64,000 nucleotides of DNA from positions 186,001 to 250,000 of the forward strand of contig NZ_JBBBNV010000002.1 of the NCBI RefSeq assembly GCF_037137075.1, written 5' to 3'. The DNA comes from JBBBNV01 sp037137075 (GTDB lineage: Bacteria > Bacillota > Bacilli > Paenibacillales > NBRC-103111). Positions 50,280 through 59,252 of the stretch are shown piece after piece. The position numbers and the translations under genes are program-made. Each line of letters opens with the position of its first letter. Position 1 is the first letter of the stretch. The notes under the pieces were generated by a model. That model was not told the origin of the DNA. It saw only the letters and a list, made by a program, of their open reading frames with translations, and did no database searches.

Positions 50280-51089
50280 GTGCAGCAAGCGATAGCGATC
50301 CTGGATTCAGGGGTAGGCGGCTTGACGGTGGTCAAGGAGGTTATGCGCCAGCTTCCGCAGGAGAAAATCATTTATTTCGGGGATACGGCCCGTACGCCAT
50401 ATGGCCCAAGGCCTTATGACGAAGTGCAGCTGTTTACCCGGCAAATCGTGGATTATTTAATTCAATTTGACCCGAAGATGCTTGTTATTGCCTGCAATAC
50501 GGCGACAGCGGTAGCACTGAACGATATACGCGCGCGCGTCAATATTCCCGTCATCGGCGTGATTCATCCCGGGGCGCGTGCGGCGATTAAGGAGACACGG
50601 CATCAGGTCGTTGGCGTTATTGGTACGGAAGGCACGATCAAAAGCGAGGCCTACCAAAAAGCCCTGGCTGAAATCTCGCCGACCGTCCAGGTACACAGTC
50701 AAGCCTGTCCGCTGCTGGTGCCGCTGGTGGAGCGGGGCCAGTTCGATGGCGACGAAACGGGACGAATTGTCCAGGAATCCTTGGAGCCGCTTATGGGCCG
50801 GGGACTTGACTGTCTGATTCTGGGCTGCACCCACTATCCGTTCCTCGCCCCGTTAATCAGCGAGGTGATGGGACCGGATGTGACCATCATCAGCTCAGCC
50901 GACGAAACAGCGCGGGACATCAGCGCCATTCTGAATTTCCACAATCAACTGGCGCAGGCGAATGAAATTCCGATTCATCAGTTTTTTTGCAGCGGCGAGC
51001 CGCAAATGTTCAAGCGAATCGCCCAGCTGTGGCTGGATGAGCAAATTAATGTTTCTCCTGTTGTGTGGCAAGTCCCGCATTATTTCTAA
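50280..51089 (+). CDS. murI: Glutamate racemase
   Basis: A 269-residue protein of normal MurI length. The substrate motif AILDSGVGGLTVVKEVMRQLP starts at residue 5, IIYFGDTARTPYGPRPYDEV follows, the first catalytic Cys is in LVIACNTATAVAL near residue 73, and the second in LILGCTHYPFL near residue 184. It makes D-glutamate for peptidoglycan in the cytoplasm. The start is GTG at 50280 with a modest GAAAGAAG ribosome region. A long hairpin terminator follows. Confidence 0.95.
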   Translation: MQQAIAILDSGVGGLTVVKEVMRQLPQEKIIYFGDTARTPYGPRPYDEVQLFTRQIVDYLIQFDPKMLVIACNTATAVALNDIRARVNIPVIGVIHPGARAAIKETRHQVVGVIGTEGTIKSEAYQKALAEISPTVQVHSQACPLLVPLVERGQFDGDETGRIVQESLEPLMGRGLDCLILGCTHYPFLAPLISEVMGPDVTIISSADETARDISAILNFHNQLAQANEIPIHQFFCSGEPQMFKRIAQLWLDEQINVSPVVWQVPHYF

Positions 51090-51124
51090 ACCGCGGCCGA
51101 GGTCGCAGCACATCGTTGCCATAG

Positions 51125-51188
51125 CCCCGTTTTTCAGCTTCTATCGCGGCCTGCCGAAGGTCCGTTGAAGCGGGAGACGGGGTTTTTT
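51125..51188 (+). terminator. Terminator after murI
   Basis: CCCCGT (51125-51130) and GCTTC pair with GAAGC and ACGGGG (51177-51182), followed by six T. Confidence 0.75.
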
Positions 51189-51262
51189 ATTGCGGCCTGT
51201 TGACCGTTATGATCGATAGGGGACATTGGTGCTGGCAACTGCACGATCAAGGAGGTATTTCA

Positions 51263-51418
51263 GTGACGGGCGTCTGCAGTCCGGGGAATACCAGAATAAT
51301 CGATATCACCGGTAACCACGCGCTGCCTGTAATCGCCCCTTCGCGGTGTTTTGCCCATATGACGCTGGGCCCGGTCGGTCATATTTGCGCATCTGCCGGG
51401 AGCAGCGGGCTTACCTGA
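51263..51418 (+). CDS. Possible small ORF with a strong ribosome site
   Basis: GTG at 51263 lies exactly seven bases after AAGGAGG and opens a 51-residue frame starting VTGVCSPGNTRIIDITGN and ending GHICASAGSSGLT. The ribosome site is excellent, but the product has no recognised family and overlaps the end of the convergent AraC gene by a few bases. It may be a genuine small protein or the stub of a lost gene. Confidence 0.35.
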   Translation: MTGVCSPGNTRIIDITGNHALPVIAPSRCFAHMTLGPVGHICASAGSSGLT

Positions 51419-52373
51419 CCGGCTCCTTGACGATTTCGGAGGGGGTCCGGCCGACAATAGCCTTAAACTGCTTGTGAAAATAAGACGGATCACAGTAGCC
51501 GAGCTGTTCGGCAATATCGGCAACGGTCAGCAAAGAATGGCTCAGCAAATAGACGGCGGTCTTCATCCGCTGGGCATGGACATAGGTGCTGATCGTCTGC
51601 CCGGTGGAAGCCTTGAACAGCGCAGCTGTGTAGCCGGGGCTTTTGCCGATGACGGCGGCCAGGGTATCCTTCGTAATTTTTTCCCGGATGTGAGTCTGAA
51701 TATGGCTTTTCATCAGCTCTATCATCCGCTGCTTGGTTCCCTGCAATCGTCCGGCATCCAGCTCGCGGTTCCAGTGCGTCAATGTCTCCAGCAGCAGAGC
51801 CGCGCACATGGCTTCCTTGTACGGGAGTCCTTCCTGCCATTCCTGATGTATGAGACGAAGGCGGTAGTGAAGCAGCTCATATTTGCCGGTTTTGAATGTG
51901 GTGTAGCTTTGGGTGGCCAAAATCGGCAGCAGGAACACCGAAAGCCCGGACGCGTCAGCGGCAGGCTTGTCATGTCCTCGGGCAGCGCCGGAAGCGCTGG
52001 AAGCGGCGATTTCAGACGGGGACAGGCGCGGATCGGTGCAGGGCGACGCAGCTTCGCCATTAGGCTGCCCGATGCGCGAATTAGAGGAAACGACTCCGGA
52101 TTCAGCAGCTGCGCCGGATGCATCCGCGCCGGTGAGCCTGAAGGTGACGACGATTTTCTCATGAAGCTGGCCGGGTACGCTTTTACCGTAAAAATGCAGC
52201 TTGTCTGAAAGAAGCAGCGTGTCCCCTTTTTCGAGCAAAATTTTCTCCCCGTTTATCCAGTATACACATTGGCCGTAGCTGACGAGAACGAACGACCAGA
52301 CCGGCTGTGCGGGGTTGGCCTCGTTATGCCAATTAATCTCTTTATCATGACGGACGGACAGTACTTCCAGCAT
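51411..52373 (-). CDS. AraC-family transcriptional regulator
   Basis: A 320-residue protein. The N-terminal cupin-type sensor (about 1-80) has INWHNEANPAQPVWSFVLVSYG and GEKILLEKGDTLLLSDK. A low-complexity Ala/Ser-rich insert of about 60 residues (about 83-145) follows, then a linker, then the AraC DNA-binding domain (about 225-320) with two HTH motifs: TLAAVIGKSPGYTAALFKASTG and TVADIAEQLGYCDPSYFHKQFKAIVGRTPSEI. The insert is unusual for the family. The ligand is unknown but probably a sugar-related compound. It diverges from pyk across a short region with TATAAT on both strands (52407-52412 minus, 52425-52430 plus). Confidence 0.88.
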   Translation of the reverse strand: MLEVLSVRHDKEINWHNEANPAQPVWSFVLVSYGQCVYWINGEKILLEKGDTLLLSDKLHFYGKSVPGQLHEKIVVTFRLTGADASGAAAESGVVSSNSRIGQPNGEAASPCTDPRLSPSEIAASSASGAARGHDKPAADASGLSVFLLPILATQSYTTFKTGKYELLHYRLRLIHQEWQEGLPYKEAMCAALLLETLTHWNRELDAGRLQGTKQRMIELMKSHIQTHIREKITKDTLAAVIGKSPGYTAALFKASTGQTISTYVHAQRMKTAVYLLSHSLLTVADIAEQLGYCDPSYFHKQFKAIVGRTPSEIVKEPVR

Positions 52374-52509
52374 GTTGGTTCACACTCCACAAAAATTAAT
52401 AGGACTATTATACATATATCGTACTATAATTCATAGCACAATTCGACAATCCTCGTTAAAATAGAGCATATAAGTAACCATTCCGGACAACCAGGAGGAA
52501 CACCAACTG

Positions 52510-53925
52510 ATGAGAAAGACAAAAATTATTTGCACCATGGGCCCGGCCTGTGACTCTGTACCGATTCTGAAGGATTTGATTCATGCCGGCATGAGTGTGG
52601 CGCGGATGAACATGGCGCATGGCGATTTGGATCAGCATGCCGGCCGCATTCGCAACGTCCGCCAGGCGGTAGCGGAAACAGGAACGCCTGTCTCGATTTT
52701 GATGGATATTAAAGGACCGGAAATTCGTATCGGCCTGCTGAAGGAAGCTTCCTACGAGCTGAAGACCGGCGGGATTTTGACCCTGACCACAGAGCAGGTG
52801 GACGGGACGGGCGAGCGCATCTCCGTGTCGTATCCGAAGCTGACCGAGGATGTACAGATCGGCTCCCGCATCCTGCTTGATGACGGCTTGATTGAGCTGG
52901 AAGTGGAAAACATCGAGAATACGGAAATGGTGTGCCGCATCCTGAACGGCGGTATCATTAAACCCCGCAAGGGCGTCAACCTGCCGGGCGTAAAAACCTC
53001 GCTGCCGGGCGTGACGGAACGTGACGTAATGCACATCAAATTCGGTGTGGAGCAGGGCGTAGACATTATCGCCGCTTCCTTCGTGCGCAAGGCTGCGGAC
53101 GTGCTGGAGGTCCGCCGTTTGCTGGAAGAGCTTGGAGCGGACCATGTTCAAATCGTATCCAAAATCGAGAATATGGAAGGCGTCGACAACCTGGACGAAA
53201 TTCTGGAAGCGTCGGACGGCCTGATGGTAGCGCGCGGCGACCTTGGCGTAGAGATTCCGGCTGAGGACGTGCCGATTGTGCAAAAAGAAATGATCAAAAA
53301 ATGTAATCTGGCAGGCAAGCCGGTTATTACGGCTACTCACATGCTCGATTCCATGCAGTACAACCCGCGTCCAAGCCGTGCGGAAGCAAGCGACGTTGCC
53401 AATGCCGTGCTCGACGGCTCCGATTGCATCATGCTGTCCGGTGAAACGGCTGCAGGGAAATATCCGGTACAATCCGTGGCGATGATGGCGACGATTGCGG
53501 AGAAAACCGAGTCGACGCTGAATCATACGGAGCTGCTTGCCCGTAAGCGCGCGCAGCATTCCACCAACATCACAGAGGTCATCAGCCAAGCGGCCGTAGG
53601 CGCATCGCTGGATTTGGATGCCAAAGCGATTATTACACCGACGGAAACCGGCTTTACCGCACGGATGGTGGCGAAGTACCGCCCGAAAGCGCCGATTGTG
53701 GCGATTACGAAGCACCCGAAAACACTGGGCCGCTTGTCTATGCTGTGGGGCGTTATCCCTGTGCTGGGCGACAATGCGCCGTTAATTGACGATGTTGTTG
53801 AATCGGCGATCATGAATGGCCGCAACAGCGGACTCGTTGGCGACGGGGACCTCGTTGTCGTATGCGCGGGCATCCCGATGGGGCAAGCCGGTGCGACCAA
53901 TATGATTAAAATCGAGCAGCTGTAA
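52510..53925 (+). CDS. pyk: Pyruvate kinase, short form
   Basis: A 471-residue protein. It has the N-terminal RKTKIICTMGPACDSV motif, MNMAHGDLDQH near residue 35, the signature IVSKIENMEGVDNLDEIL near residues 217-235, MVARGDLGVEIP near 243 and the metal/phosphate motif ITATHMLDSMQYNPRPSRAEASDVANAVLDG near 275-305. The C-terminal allosteric domain is present, but the extra PEP-utiliser domain found on many Bacillus pyruvate kinases is absent. It converts PEP and ADP to pyruvate and ATP. CAGGAGGA precedes the start. MNMAHG in place of the usual RLNFSHG suggests a divergent paralogue. Confidence 0.92.
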   Translation: MRKTKIICTMGPACDSVPILKDLIHAGMSVARMNMAHGDLDQHAGRIRNVRQAVAETGTPVSILMDIKGPEIRIGLLKEASYELKTGGILTLTTEQVDGTGERISVSYPKLTEDVQIGSRILLDDGLIELEVENIENTEMVCRILNGGIIKPRKGVNLPGVKTSLPGVTERDVMHIKFGVEQGVDIIAASFVRKAADVLEVRRLLEELGADHVQIVSKIENMEGVDNLDEILEASDGLMVARGDLGVEIPAEDVPIVQKEMIKKCNLAGKPVITATHMLDSMQYNPRPSRAEASDVANAVLDGSDCIMLSGETAAGKYPVQSVAMMATIAEKTESTLNHTELLARKRAQHSTNITEVISQAAVGASLDLDAKAIITPTETGFTARMVAKYRPKAPIVAITKHPKTLGRLSMLWGVIPVLGDNAPLIDDVVESAIMNGRNSGLVGDGDLVVVCAGIPMGQAGATNMIKIEQL

Positions 53926-54049
53926 TGGACAGCCCTGACGGAAGGCCGGTGCTAGAGGCTGCCGGAGAAGTCGGTATGGAGTGGAATCGCAGATAGAGAC
54001 CGATACTTACAGGAGACAGCCGGTTTTTCGCAGGAATCCAATTCAGATA

Positions 54050-54092
54050 GCAGCCCTTTGCGGAACGAAGCGTTCCGCGGGGGCTGTTTTAG
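54050..54092 (+). terminator. Terminator between pyk and the endopeptidase gene
   Basis: CAGCCC-GCGGAACG pairs with CGTTCCGC-GGGCTG, followed by TTTTAG and more T. Confidence 0.8.
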
Positions 54093-54274
54093 TTTTTATC
54101 CGTTTGGCGTATTCTGTGTCCGATTTTATTTTGAACATACAGCGGGTACAGGGGGCGGCTCTATCGTTTCCTCCTTTCGTTTCTATTTCGCCTCCGTCTA
54201 CGCAAATTCGGCATGTGTCCCGGCAATCCGGCATATGGCTTAAAAGGTGTGATTTTTCGAGGAGGGGGAGGACG

Positions 54275-55477
54275 ATGGCATTTTCCTATGTAGTCCAGCC
54301 CGGGGACACCTTATACCGGATTGCGCGGCGGTATGGCCTGAACGTTCCGTCGATTTTGGCGGCAAATCCGTCGCTTCAGGAGAATGTGTATTTACAGCCG
54401 GGCCAAGTCCTTACCGTTCCGGCTTCGCATGGAAGCACTTATGTCATTCAGGCCGGGGATACGCTGTATGACATCGCCAGGCGGTTTACGATTTCTCTTG
54501 CCGCTCTGCAGGCTGCTAACCCGGGAATCGATCCCGTCCGGCTGCGTATCGGACAGACAATTGTGTTGCCGCCTGCCCGCGGGGAGCGTATTGTCGACAT
54601 CGGCAATGAATATGGCTATGCGGAGATGAATGAGGATATTCGACTGCTGCTGCAAAAGTACCCGTTCCTGCAGGCCGGCATGATCGGCCAAAGTGTGCTC
54701 GGCAAGCCGATTCCGGTCATCCGCATCGGAAACGGGGAGAAGCAGGTGCATTATAACGGCGCGTTCCACGCCAATGAATGGATTACAACGCCGCTGCTGA
54801 TGCGATTTATTGAAGAGTATGCGGACAGCTACCAGAATCAGACGAGGCTGCGCGGCCGGGACATGGCCCAGCTGTATGCGGAAGCCTCCCTGTGGGTGGT
54901 GCCGATGGTAAATCCGGACGGCGTGGAGCTTGTGCAGGAAGGGGCGCAGCCTGGCAATCCATACTACAGCCAGCTGCTGGAATGGAATAACGGCTCGGCG
55001 GATTTCCGCCGCTGGAAGGCCAACATCCGCGGTGTCGACTTAAACGACCAGTTTCCGGCCCATTGGGAAATTGAACGGGATCGGCGGGCGGTGGAGGGGC
55101 CGGGTCCCCGGGATTATGTAGGGCCGTTTCCGCTGTCAGAGCCGGAGTCACAGGCCATGGCGAATTTTACGAATCAGCATTCCTTTCGGCTCGTTATCGC
55201 GTTCCATACCCAGGGGCAGGAAATTTATTGGAATTATCGGGATTTGGAGCCGCCCGAATCGAAAGGGATTGCCGACCGCTTCGCTGCTGTCAGCGGGTAT
55301 CGGGCTGTGAAGCTGACGGGCAGCGATGCCGGATACAAGGACTGGTTTATTCAGGAGCTCCGCCGCCCCGGCTTCACCGTGGAAGCGGGATTAGGCATTA
55401 ATCCGCTGCCGGTCAGCCAGTTTAACGGCATGTACGATGATGTAATCGGAATTCTCCTCGAAGGACTCAAGGCATAG
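54275..55477 (+). CDS. LysM-M14 gamma-D-glutamyl-diamino acid endopeptidase (YqgT-like)
   Basis: A 400-residue protein. Two LysM peptidoglycan-binding repeats (about 3-50 and 52-98; YVVQPGDTLYRIARRYGL, YVIQAGDTLYDIARRFTI) are followed by an M14 metallocarboxypeptidase domain (about 110-398). The zinc ligands are in FHANEW (His and Glu) and FHTQGQ (His), and the catalytic Glu in FTVEAGLGINP near the end. It resembles endopeptidase I of Bacillus sphaericus and B. subtilis YqgT, which cut gamma-D-Glu-diamino acid bonds in spore or cell-wall peptides. There is no signal peptide, as in those proteins. GGAGGGGGAGG precedes the start at 54275. Confidence 0.9.
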   Translation: MAFSYVVQPGDTLYRIARRYGLNVPSILAANPSLQENVYLQPGQVLTVPASHGSTYVIQAGDTLYDIARRFTISLAALQAANPGIDPVRLRIGQTIVLPPARGERIVDIGNEYGYAEMNEDIRLLLQKYPFLQAGMIGQSVLGKPIPVIRIGNGEKQVHYNGAFHANEWITTPLLMRFIEEYADSYQNQTRLRGRDMAQLYAEASLWVVPMVNPDGVELVQEGAQPGNPYYSQLLEWNNGSADFRRWKANIRGVDLNDQFPAHWEIERDRRAVEGPGPRDYVGPFPLSEPESQAMANFTNQHSFRLVIAFHTQGQEIYWNYRDLEPPESKGIADRFAAVSGYRAVKLTGSDAGYKDWFIQELRRPGFTVEAGLGINPLPVSQFNGMYDDVIGILLEGLKA

Positions 55478-55493
55478 CCTTGCGTCTTTTTTT
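55468..55493 (+). terminator. Terminator overlapping the endopeptidase stop codon
   Basis: CAAGG (55468-55472) pairs with CCTTG (55478-55482), then T7. The stop codon lies in the loop. Confidence 0.6.
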
Positions 55494-55633
55494 ATCAAAC
55501 CGGATAGGATTAGCGCCACATTCAATCTTATTTCCGCCGCTGCTTACCGGCAGCCCTTTTTTGAAAGCAAATTTTGGGGTAAAATAAGAAAAACGCCGAA
55601 TGGGAAATTGTGATCTGATTCGCCTCGGGGCGT

Positions 55634-55786
55634 ATGGACAATGCTTCCATTCGGAATTTCACGCCAGCTCTCTTTCCTAGCTGTATGCCGGAAGAGAGCC
55701 GCAAGCTGCAATCGGCACTTGCACGCGTGCCAACCAAGGCTGGTGCAGGAACAATTGCTACAGGTGTCAAGGGGGACGGAAAATGA
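55634..55786 (+). CDS. Possible 50-residue ORF coupled to the DUF1232 gene
   Basis: ATG at 55634 opens a frame (MDNASIRNFTPALFPSC, later ARVPTKAGAGTIATGVKG) whose TGA overlaps the next gene's ATG by four bases. That overlap suggests translational coupling, but the ribosome site is poor and no family is recognised. It may instead be a shadow. Confidence 0.3.
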   Translation: MDNASIRNFTPALFPSCMPEESRKLQSALARVPTKAGAGTIATGVKGDGK

Positions 55787-56040
55787 GACTGCGGCGTTTG
55801 TTATCGCTTCGCCACTGGCGGCATGTTTTTATACGAGTGTTTAAGCTTCTTGGTTCATCGAATGTGCCATTTTGGGAGAAGCTGCTGTTTGTCGTGCCGG
55901 TCATGCTGTATTGGGTGCTGCCGGACGTTCTGCCATACCTGCCGGTGGATGACATCGCAGTGACGATGTTCCTGGCGAACTGGTTCAGCCAGCGGCTTGA
56001 AAACAAATACCTGGGTCCGGCGAAAAGAGGAACAAATTAA
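55783..56040 (+). CDS. DUF1232 (YkvA-like) small membrane protein
   Basis: An 85-residue protein. The DUF1232 motif reads PVMLYWVLPDVLPYLPVDDIAVTMFLANWF around residues 38-67; the DVLPYLPVDD core corresponds to the usual P-D-x-I/L-P-x-x-G-x-x-D-D. One or two hydrophobic segments suggest membrane association. Family function unknown. AAGGGGG precedes the start. Its stop codon overlaps the ATG of lutR by one base, so they are co-translated. Confidence 0.85.
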   Translation: MRLRRLLSLRHWRHVFIRVFKLLGSSNVPFWEKLLFVVPVMLYWVLPDVLPYLPVDDIAVTMFLANWFSQRLENKYLGPAKRGTN

Positions 56041-56750
56041 TGGAAACCACCCATATTACTTCCCGAAAAATATATGAGCAGGTTGCTGAACGGATTAGAC
56101 AGCAAATTACAGAAGGCCGTCTGCAGCCCGGACAAAAGCTTCCGTCCGCTCGTGAGCTGTCCGAGGTGTATCAGGTCGGCCGATCTACGGTCCGTGAGGC
56201 GCTGAGCGCTCTGAAGGCCATGGGTCTGGTGGAAATTCATCACGGCGAGGGAAGCTTTGTGCGGGAGCTGGATTCCAGCTCGCTGGTGATGCCCCAAATC
56301 GATACACTGCTGCTCAGCAAGGATACGGTGCTGGAATTGATTGAGGCGCGCAAGGCGCTGGAGGTGTCCAACGCCGGAATCGCCGCTCAGAAGCGCACGG
56401 AGGACAATCTGCGGGAGATGAAAGCCCTGCTGACGCTTATGGAGCAGCACCTGGGCGACGAGTCGGTCGGGGAACAGGCAGATATGCAGTTCCATCTGGC
56501 GCTGGCCAAGGCGACCCGCAACTCCATCATGGTCCGGCTGCTGGAGACGATCTCCGGCCAGATGGAGGCGGCGATTCACGAAACCCGCCGTCTGGAAATG
56601 TACGCCAGCAAATCGGTATCCGAGCAGCTGTGGCGGGAGCATGAGGCTGTATACCATGCGGTTCTGGCTCGAGATTCCGCAGCCGCGCAAGAGGCGATGC
56701 AGCTGCATCTGTTCCATGTGGAACGTGTGTTAATACAGTTTTTGAAATAG
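56040..56750 (+). CDS. lutR: GntR/FadR-family repressor of lactate genes (LutR type)
   Basis: A 236-residue protein. The N-terminal GntR winged helix (about 8-75) has YEQVAERIRQQITEGRLQPGQKLPSARELSEVYQVGRSTVREAL. The C-terminal FCD ligand domain (about 95-225) has EARKALEVSNAGIAAQKRT and MQFHLALAKATRN, whose Asp/His positions bind a metal and ligand. Placed just before lutABC on the same strand, it should repress that operon in the absence of lactate, as LutR does in B. subtilis. GAGGAA precedes the ATG, which overlaps the previous stop. Confidence 0.85.
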   Translation: METTHITSRKIYEQVAERIRQQITEGRLQPGQKLPSARELSEVYQVGRSTVREALSALKAMGLVEIHHGEGSFVRELDSSSLVMPQIDTLLLSKDTVLELIEARKALEVSNAGIAAQKRTEDNLREMKALLTLMEQHLGDESVGEQADMQFHLALAKATRNSIMVRLLETISGQMEAAIHETRRLEMYASKSVSEQLWREHEAVYHAVLARDSAAAQEAMQLHLFHVERVLIQFLK

Positions 56751-56950
56751 CAGCCGGAGCCAATGAAGCTAATGACCGGGCCGCTGTGAACCGCAAGACT
56801 ACATCTGCGGATTGCTGCGGCCTGTTTTGTGCAACGGGCTTCAAATGGAGCCGTGAGGGGATAACCAATTCACTCCGATTACAGGCAAGGTGTGATATTT
56901 GTTAATTTCCCTCTTCCTTTTTCGACAGTGATCTGATAACCTGATAAGTA

Positions 56951-56964
56951 GGAAAGCGTTTTAA
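56951..56964 (+). promoter_or_regulatory. cre-like site upstream of lutA
   Basis: GGAAAGCGTTTTAA matches the cre consensus at 12 of 14 positions, 29 bases before the lutA start. CTGATAA occurs twice nearby (56933-56948), possibly part of an operator. CcpA repression of lactate use is known in B. subtilis. Confidence 0.5.
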
Positions 56965-56992
56965 TCACGACTTGTGGAAAAGAGGGCTAGCG

Positions 56993-57736
56993 ATGCGAGT
57001 TTCGCTCTTTGTTACCTGTATTGCCGATCAGATGTATCCCGAGGTTGCGGAAAGTGTTGTGCGGCTTCTGCACCGTTACGGCTGTGAAGTGGATTTCCCG
57101 GAGCTGCAGACGTGCTGCGGCCAGCCGGCTTTTAACAGCGGATATCAGGATGAGGCCCGCGAGGTGGCGCGGAATCTGATCCGGGCGTTTGAGCACAGCG
57201 ATTATGTGGTGTCCCCGTCCGGCTCCTGTACAGGCATGGTGCATCACTTTTACCCTTATTTGTTCGAAAATGAGCCGGAATGGAAGGCTAAGGCCGAGCG
57301 GATTGTAGAGCGGACGTATGAGTTCTCCCAGTTTCTGGTGCAGGTACTGGGCATTACCGATCTCGGCGCTGAATTCGGAGCCAAAGTAACCTATCATCCG
57401 TCGTGCCATGCTACGCGGCTGCTCGGGGTGAAGGAGGAGCCGATGCAGCTGCTCACTTCTGTGAAGGGCATTGATTTCGTCAGTTTGCCTAAAAAAGAAG
57501 ACTGCTGCGGCTTCGGCGGCACGTTCGCCGTCAAGATGTCGGATATGTCCGAGGCGATGGTCTGCGAGAAGGCGTCCCATGTATGCGAAACGGGCGCGGA
57601 AATTCTCGTCGGCACGGATTTGGGCTGCCTGATGAATATCGGCGGCCGGTTGAATAAGGAAGGCAAGCCGGTGCGCGTGATGCATCTGGCTCAGCTGCTG
57701 GAGGAAGGAGTGAAGGCCCGTGAGCGTTCAGTATAA
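56993..57736 (+). CDS. lutA: Lactate utilisation protein A (Fe-S, CCG domains)
   Basis: A 247-residue protein with two cysteine-rich CCG domains. The first ends TCCGQPAFNSGYQDEA near residue 42, and the second has YHPSCHATRLLGV near residue 135 and DCCGFGGTFAVKMSDMS near residue 173. Such motifs bind Fe-S clusters of the heterodisulfide reductase type. LutA works with LutB and LutC to oxidise L-lactate to pyruvate in the cytoplasm. The start at 56993 has GAGGG upstream. Its end overlaps lutB by 17 bases, showing tight coupling. Confidence 0.92.
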   Translation: MRVSLFVTCIADQMYPEVAESVVRLLHRYGCEVDFPELQTCCGQPAFNSGYQDEAREVARNLIRAFEHSDYVVSPSGSCTGMVHHFYPYLFENEPEWKAKAERIVERTYEFSQFLVQVLGITDLGAEFGAKVTYHPSCHATRLLGVKEEPMQLLTSVKGIDFVSLPKKEDCCGFGGTFAVKMSDMSEAMVCEKASHVCETGAEILVGTDLGCLMNIGGRLNKEGKPVRVMHLAQLLEEGVKARERSV

Positions 57737-59252
57737 AACAGCCGAGCAGGAGGAAATGGCTCTGATCGGAACCGGCTTGAAAAAACGGACGGAGAAGGCG
57801 CTTGCCGATCATTTTCTGCGTAAAGCGGTCGCCTTCACTACAGATAAACTGAAGAACGGGCGGCTTGGCGCCATTGATGAAATGGGCAGCTGGGAAATTT
57901 GGCGTGAGCGCGCCAGCGCGATCCGCTCGCACACGATTGCGCATCTGGACTACTACCTGAACCAGTTTGCCGAGAATGTCCACGCCGGGGGCGGACACGT
58001 TTATTTTTGCTCCAATGGGGATGAAGCGGTTCAGACGTTTATGGAGATTGCAAGAGCCAAGCAGGCGAAGCTGGTTGCGAAGGGCAAATCGATGGTGTCC
58101 GAGGAGATGCATCTGAACCATCATCTGGAGGATCACGGCATCGAGGCGATTGAAACCGACCTGGGGGAGTACATTTTGCAGCTGGCGAAGGAAACGCCTT
58201 CGCACTTGATTATCCCGGCGATTCACAAGAACAAGCAGCAAATCGCGAACCTGTTCGAAGAGGACGCGGGGCGGCCCTTTGAGCCGGAGACGAAAATTTT
58301 GGCTGCTTACGCCAGACAGAAGCTTCGCAATTACTTTCTCGAAGCGGATATCGGCTTGACCGGCTGTAACTTCGGTGTGGCCGAGACCGGGTCTATAACG
58401 CTTGTATCCAATGAAGGCAATGGCCGGATGGTTTCCAGCATTCCCAAAACACACGTTGTTGTCATGGGGATGGAACGCCTGGTTCCGACCTTCGACGATG
58501 TGGAAGTGATGCTGAACATGCTGGCCCGCAGTGCTACGGGGCAAAAGCTGACCACCTACACGTCCTTCATTACCGGTCCGCGCCATCAGGGTGACATGGA
58601 CGGTCCTGAGGAGCTGCACGTTATTATTCTGGATAACGGCCGATCGGCACAGCTGGGGGACCCGATCTTCCAGGAAGTGCTCAATTGTATCCGCTGCGCG
58701 GCCTGTCTGAACGTTTGCCCGGTATACCGCCAGGTCGGCGGCCACACCTACGGCGACGTATACAGTGGTCCGATTGGAGCGGTGCTGACGCCGCTATTGA
58801 AGCAGGATATGAAGGAAGCCGGCCAGCTCGCCTATGCGTCGAGCCTGTGCGGGGCCTGCTATGAGGCATGCCCGGTCAAAATCCCGCTGCACGACATGCT
58901 CGTCCACCTGCGCCACCGGAAGGTGAAGCTGAAGCTGACGCCGCTTGCGGAGCGTCTGGCCTTCAAGGCGTTCCAGACGACCTTCGGCAATGTGCGGCTG
59001 TACAAAATGGCGATGAGCGCAGCCTATTTCGGCATGAAGCCGCTGGCACGCGGAGGAATTATCCGCAAGGCGCCGGGACCGGCTGCGGGCTGGACACAGT
59101 CCCGTTTCTTGCCGATGATGCCGAAGCAGTCGTTCCGGGACCGGTGGACGGCCCTGCAGCGTGAGCTTGCACAAACACCGCCGGCAGAGCCGGTTGCCGG
59201 CCCTAAGGACGGCAAGAACGGATCATCAGCCAAAGGAGGCGGGCATTCATGA
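57720..59252 (+). CDS. lutB: Lactate utilisation protein B (iron-sulfur)
   Basis: A 510-residue protein starting at GTG inside the end of lutA with GGAAGGAG upstream. Residues 60-300 form the LUD domain (ADIGLTGCNFGVAETGSITLVSNEGNGRM). Two [4Fe-4S] motifs follow, CIRCAACLNVCPVYR near residue 322 and CGACYEACPVKIPL near 378, and a C-terminal domain of about 100 residues ends in a Lys/Gly-rich tail. It should carry electrons from lactate oxidation to the respiratory chain. The stop overlaps the lutC start (ATGA). Confidence 0.92.
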   Translation: MSVQYKTAEQEEMALIGTGLKKRTEKALADHFLRKAVAFTTDKLKNGRLGAIDEMGSWEIWRERASAIRSHTIAHLDYYLNQFAENVHAGGGHVYFCSNGDEAVQTFMEIARAKQAKLVAKGKSMVSEEMHLNHHLEDHGIEAIETDLGEYILQLAKETPSHLIIPAIHKNKQQIANLFEEDAGRPFEPETKILAAYARQKLRNYFLEADIGLTGCNFGVAETGSITLVSNEGNGRMVSSIPKTHVVVMGMERLVPTFDDVEVMLNMLARSATGQKLTTYTSFITGPRHQGDMDGPEELHVIILDNGRSAQLGDPIFQEVLNCIRCAACLNVCPVYRQVGGHTYGDVYSGPIGAVLTPLLKQDMKEAGQLAYASSLCGACYEACPVKIPLHDMLVHLRHRKVKLKLTPLAERLAFKAFQTTFGNVRLYKMAMSAAYFGMKPLARGGIIRKAPGPAAGWTQSRFLPMMPKQSFRDRWTALQRELAQTPPAEPVAGPKDGKNGSSAKGGGHS

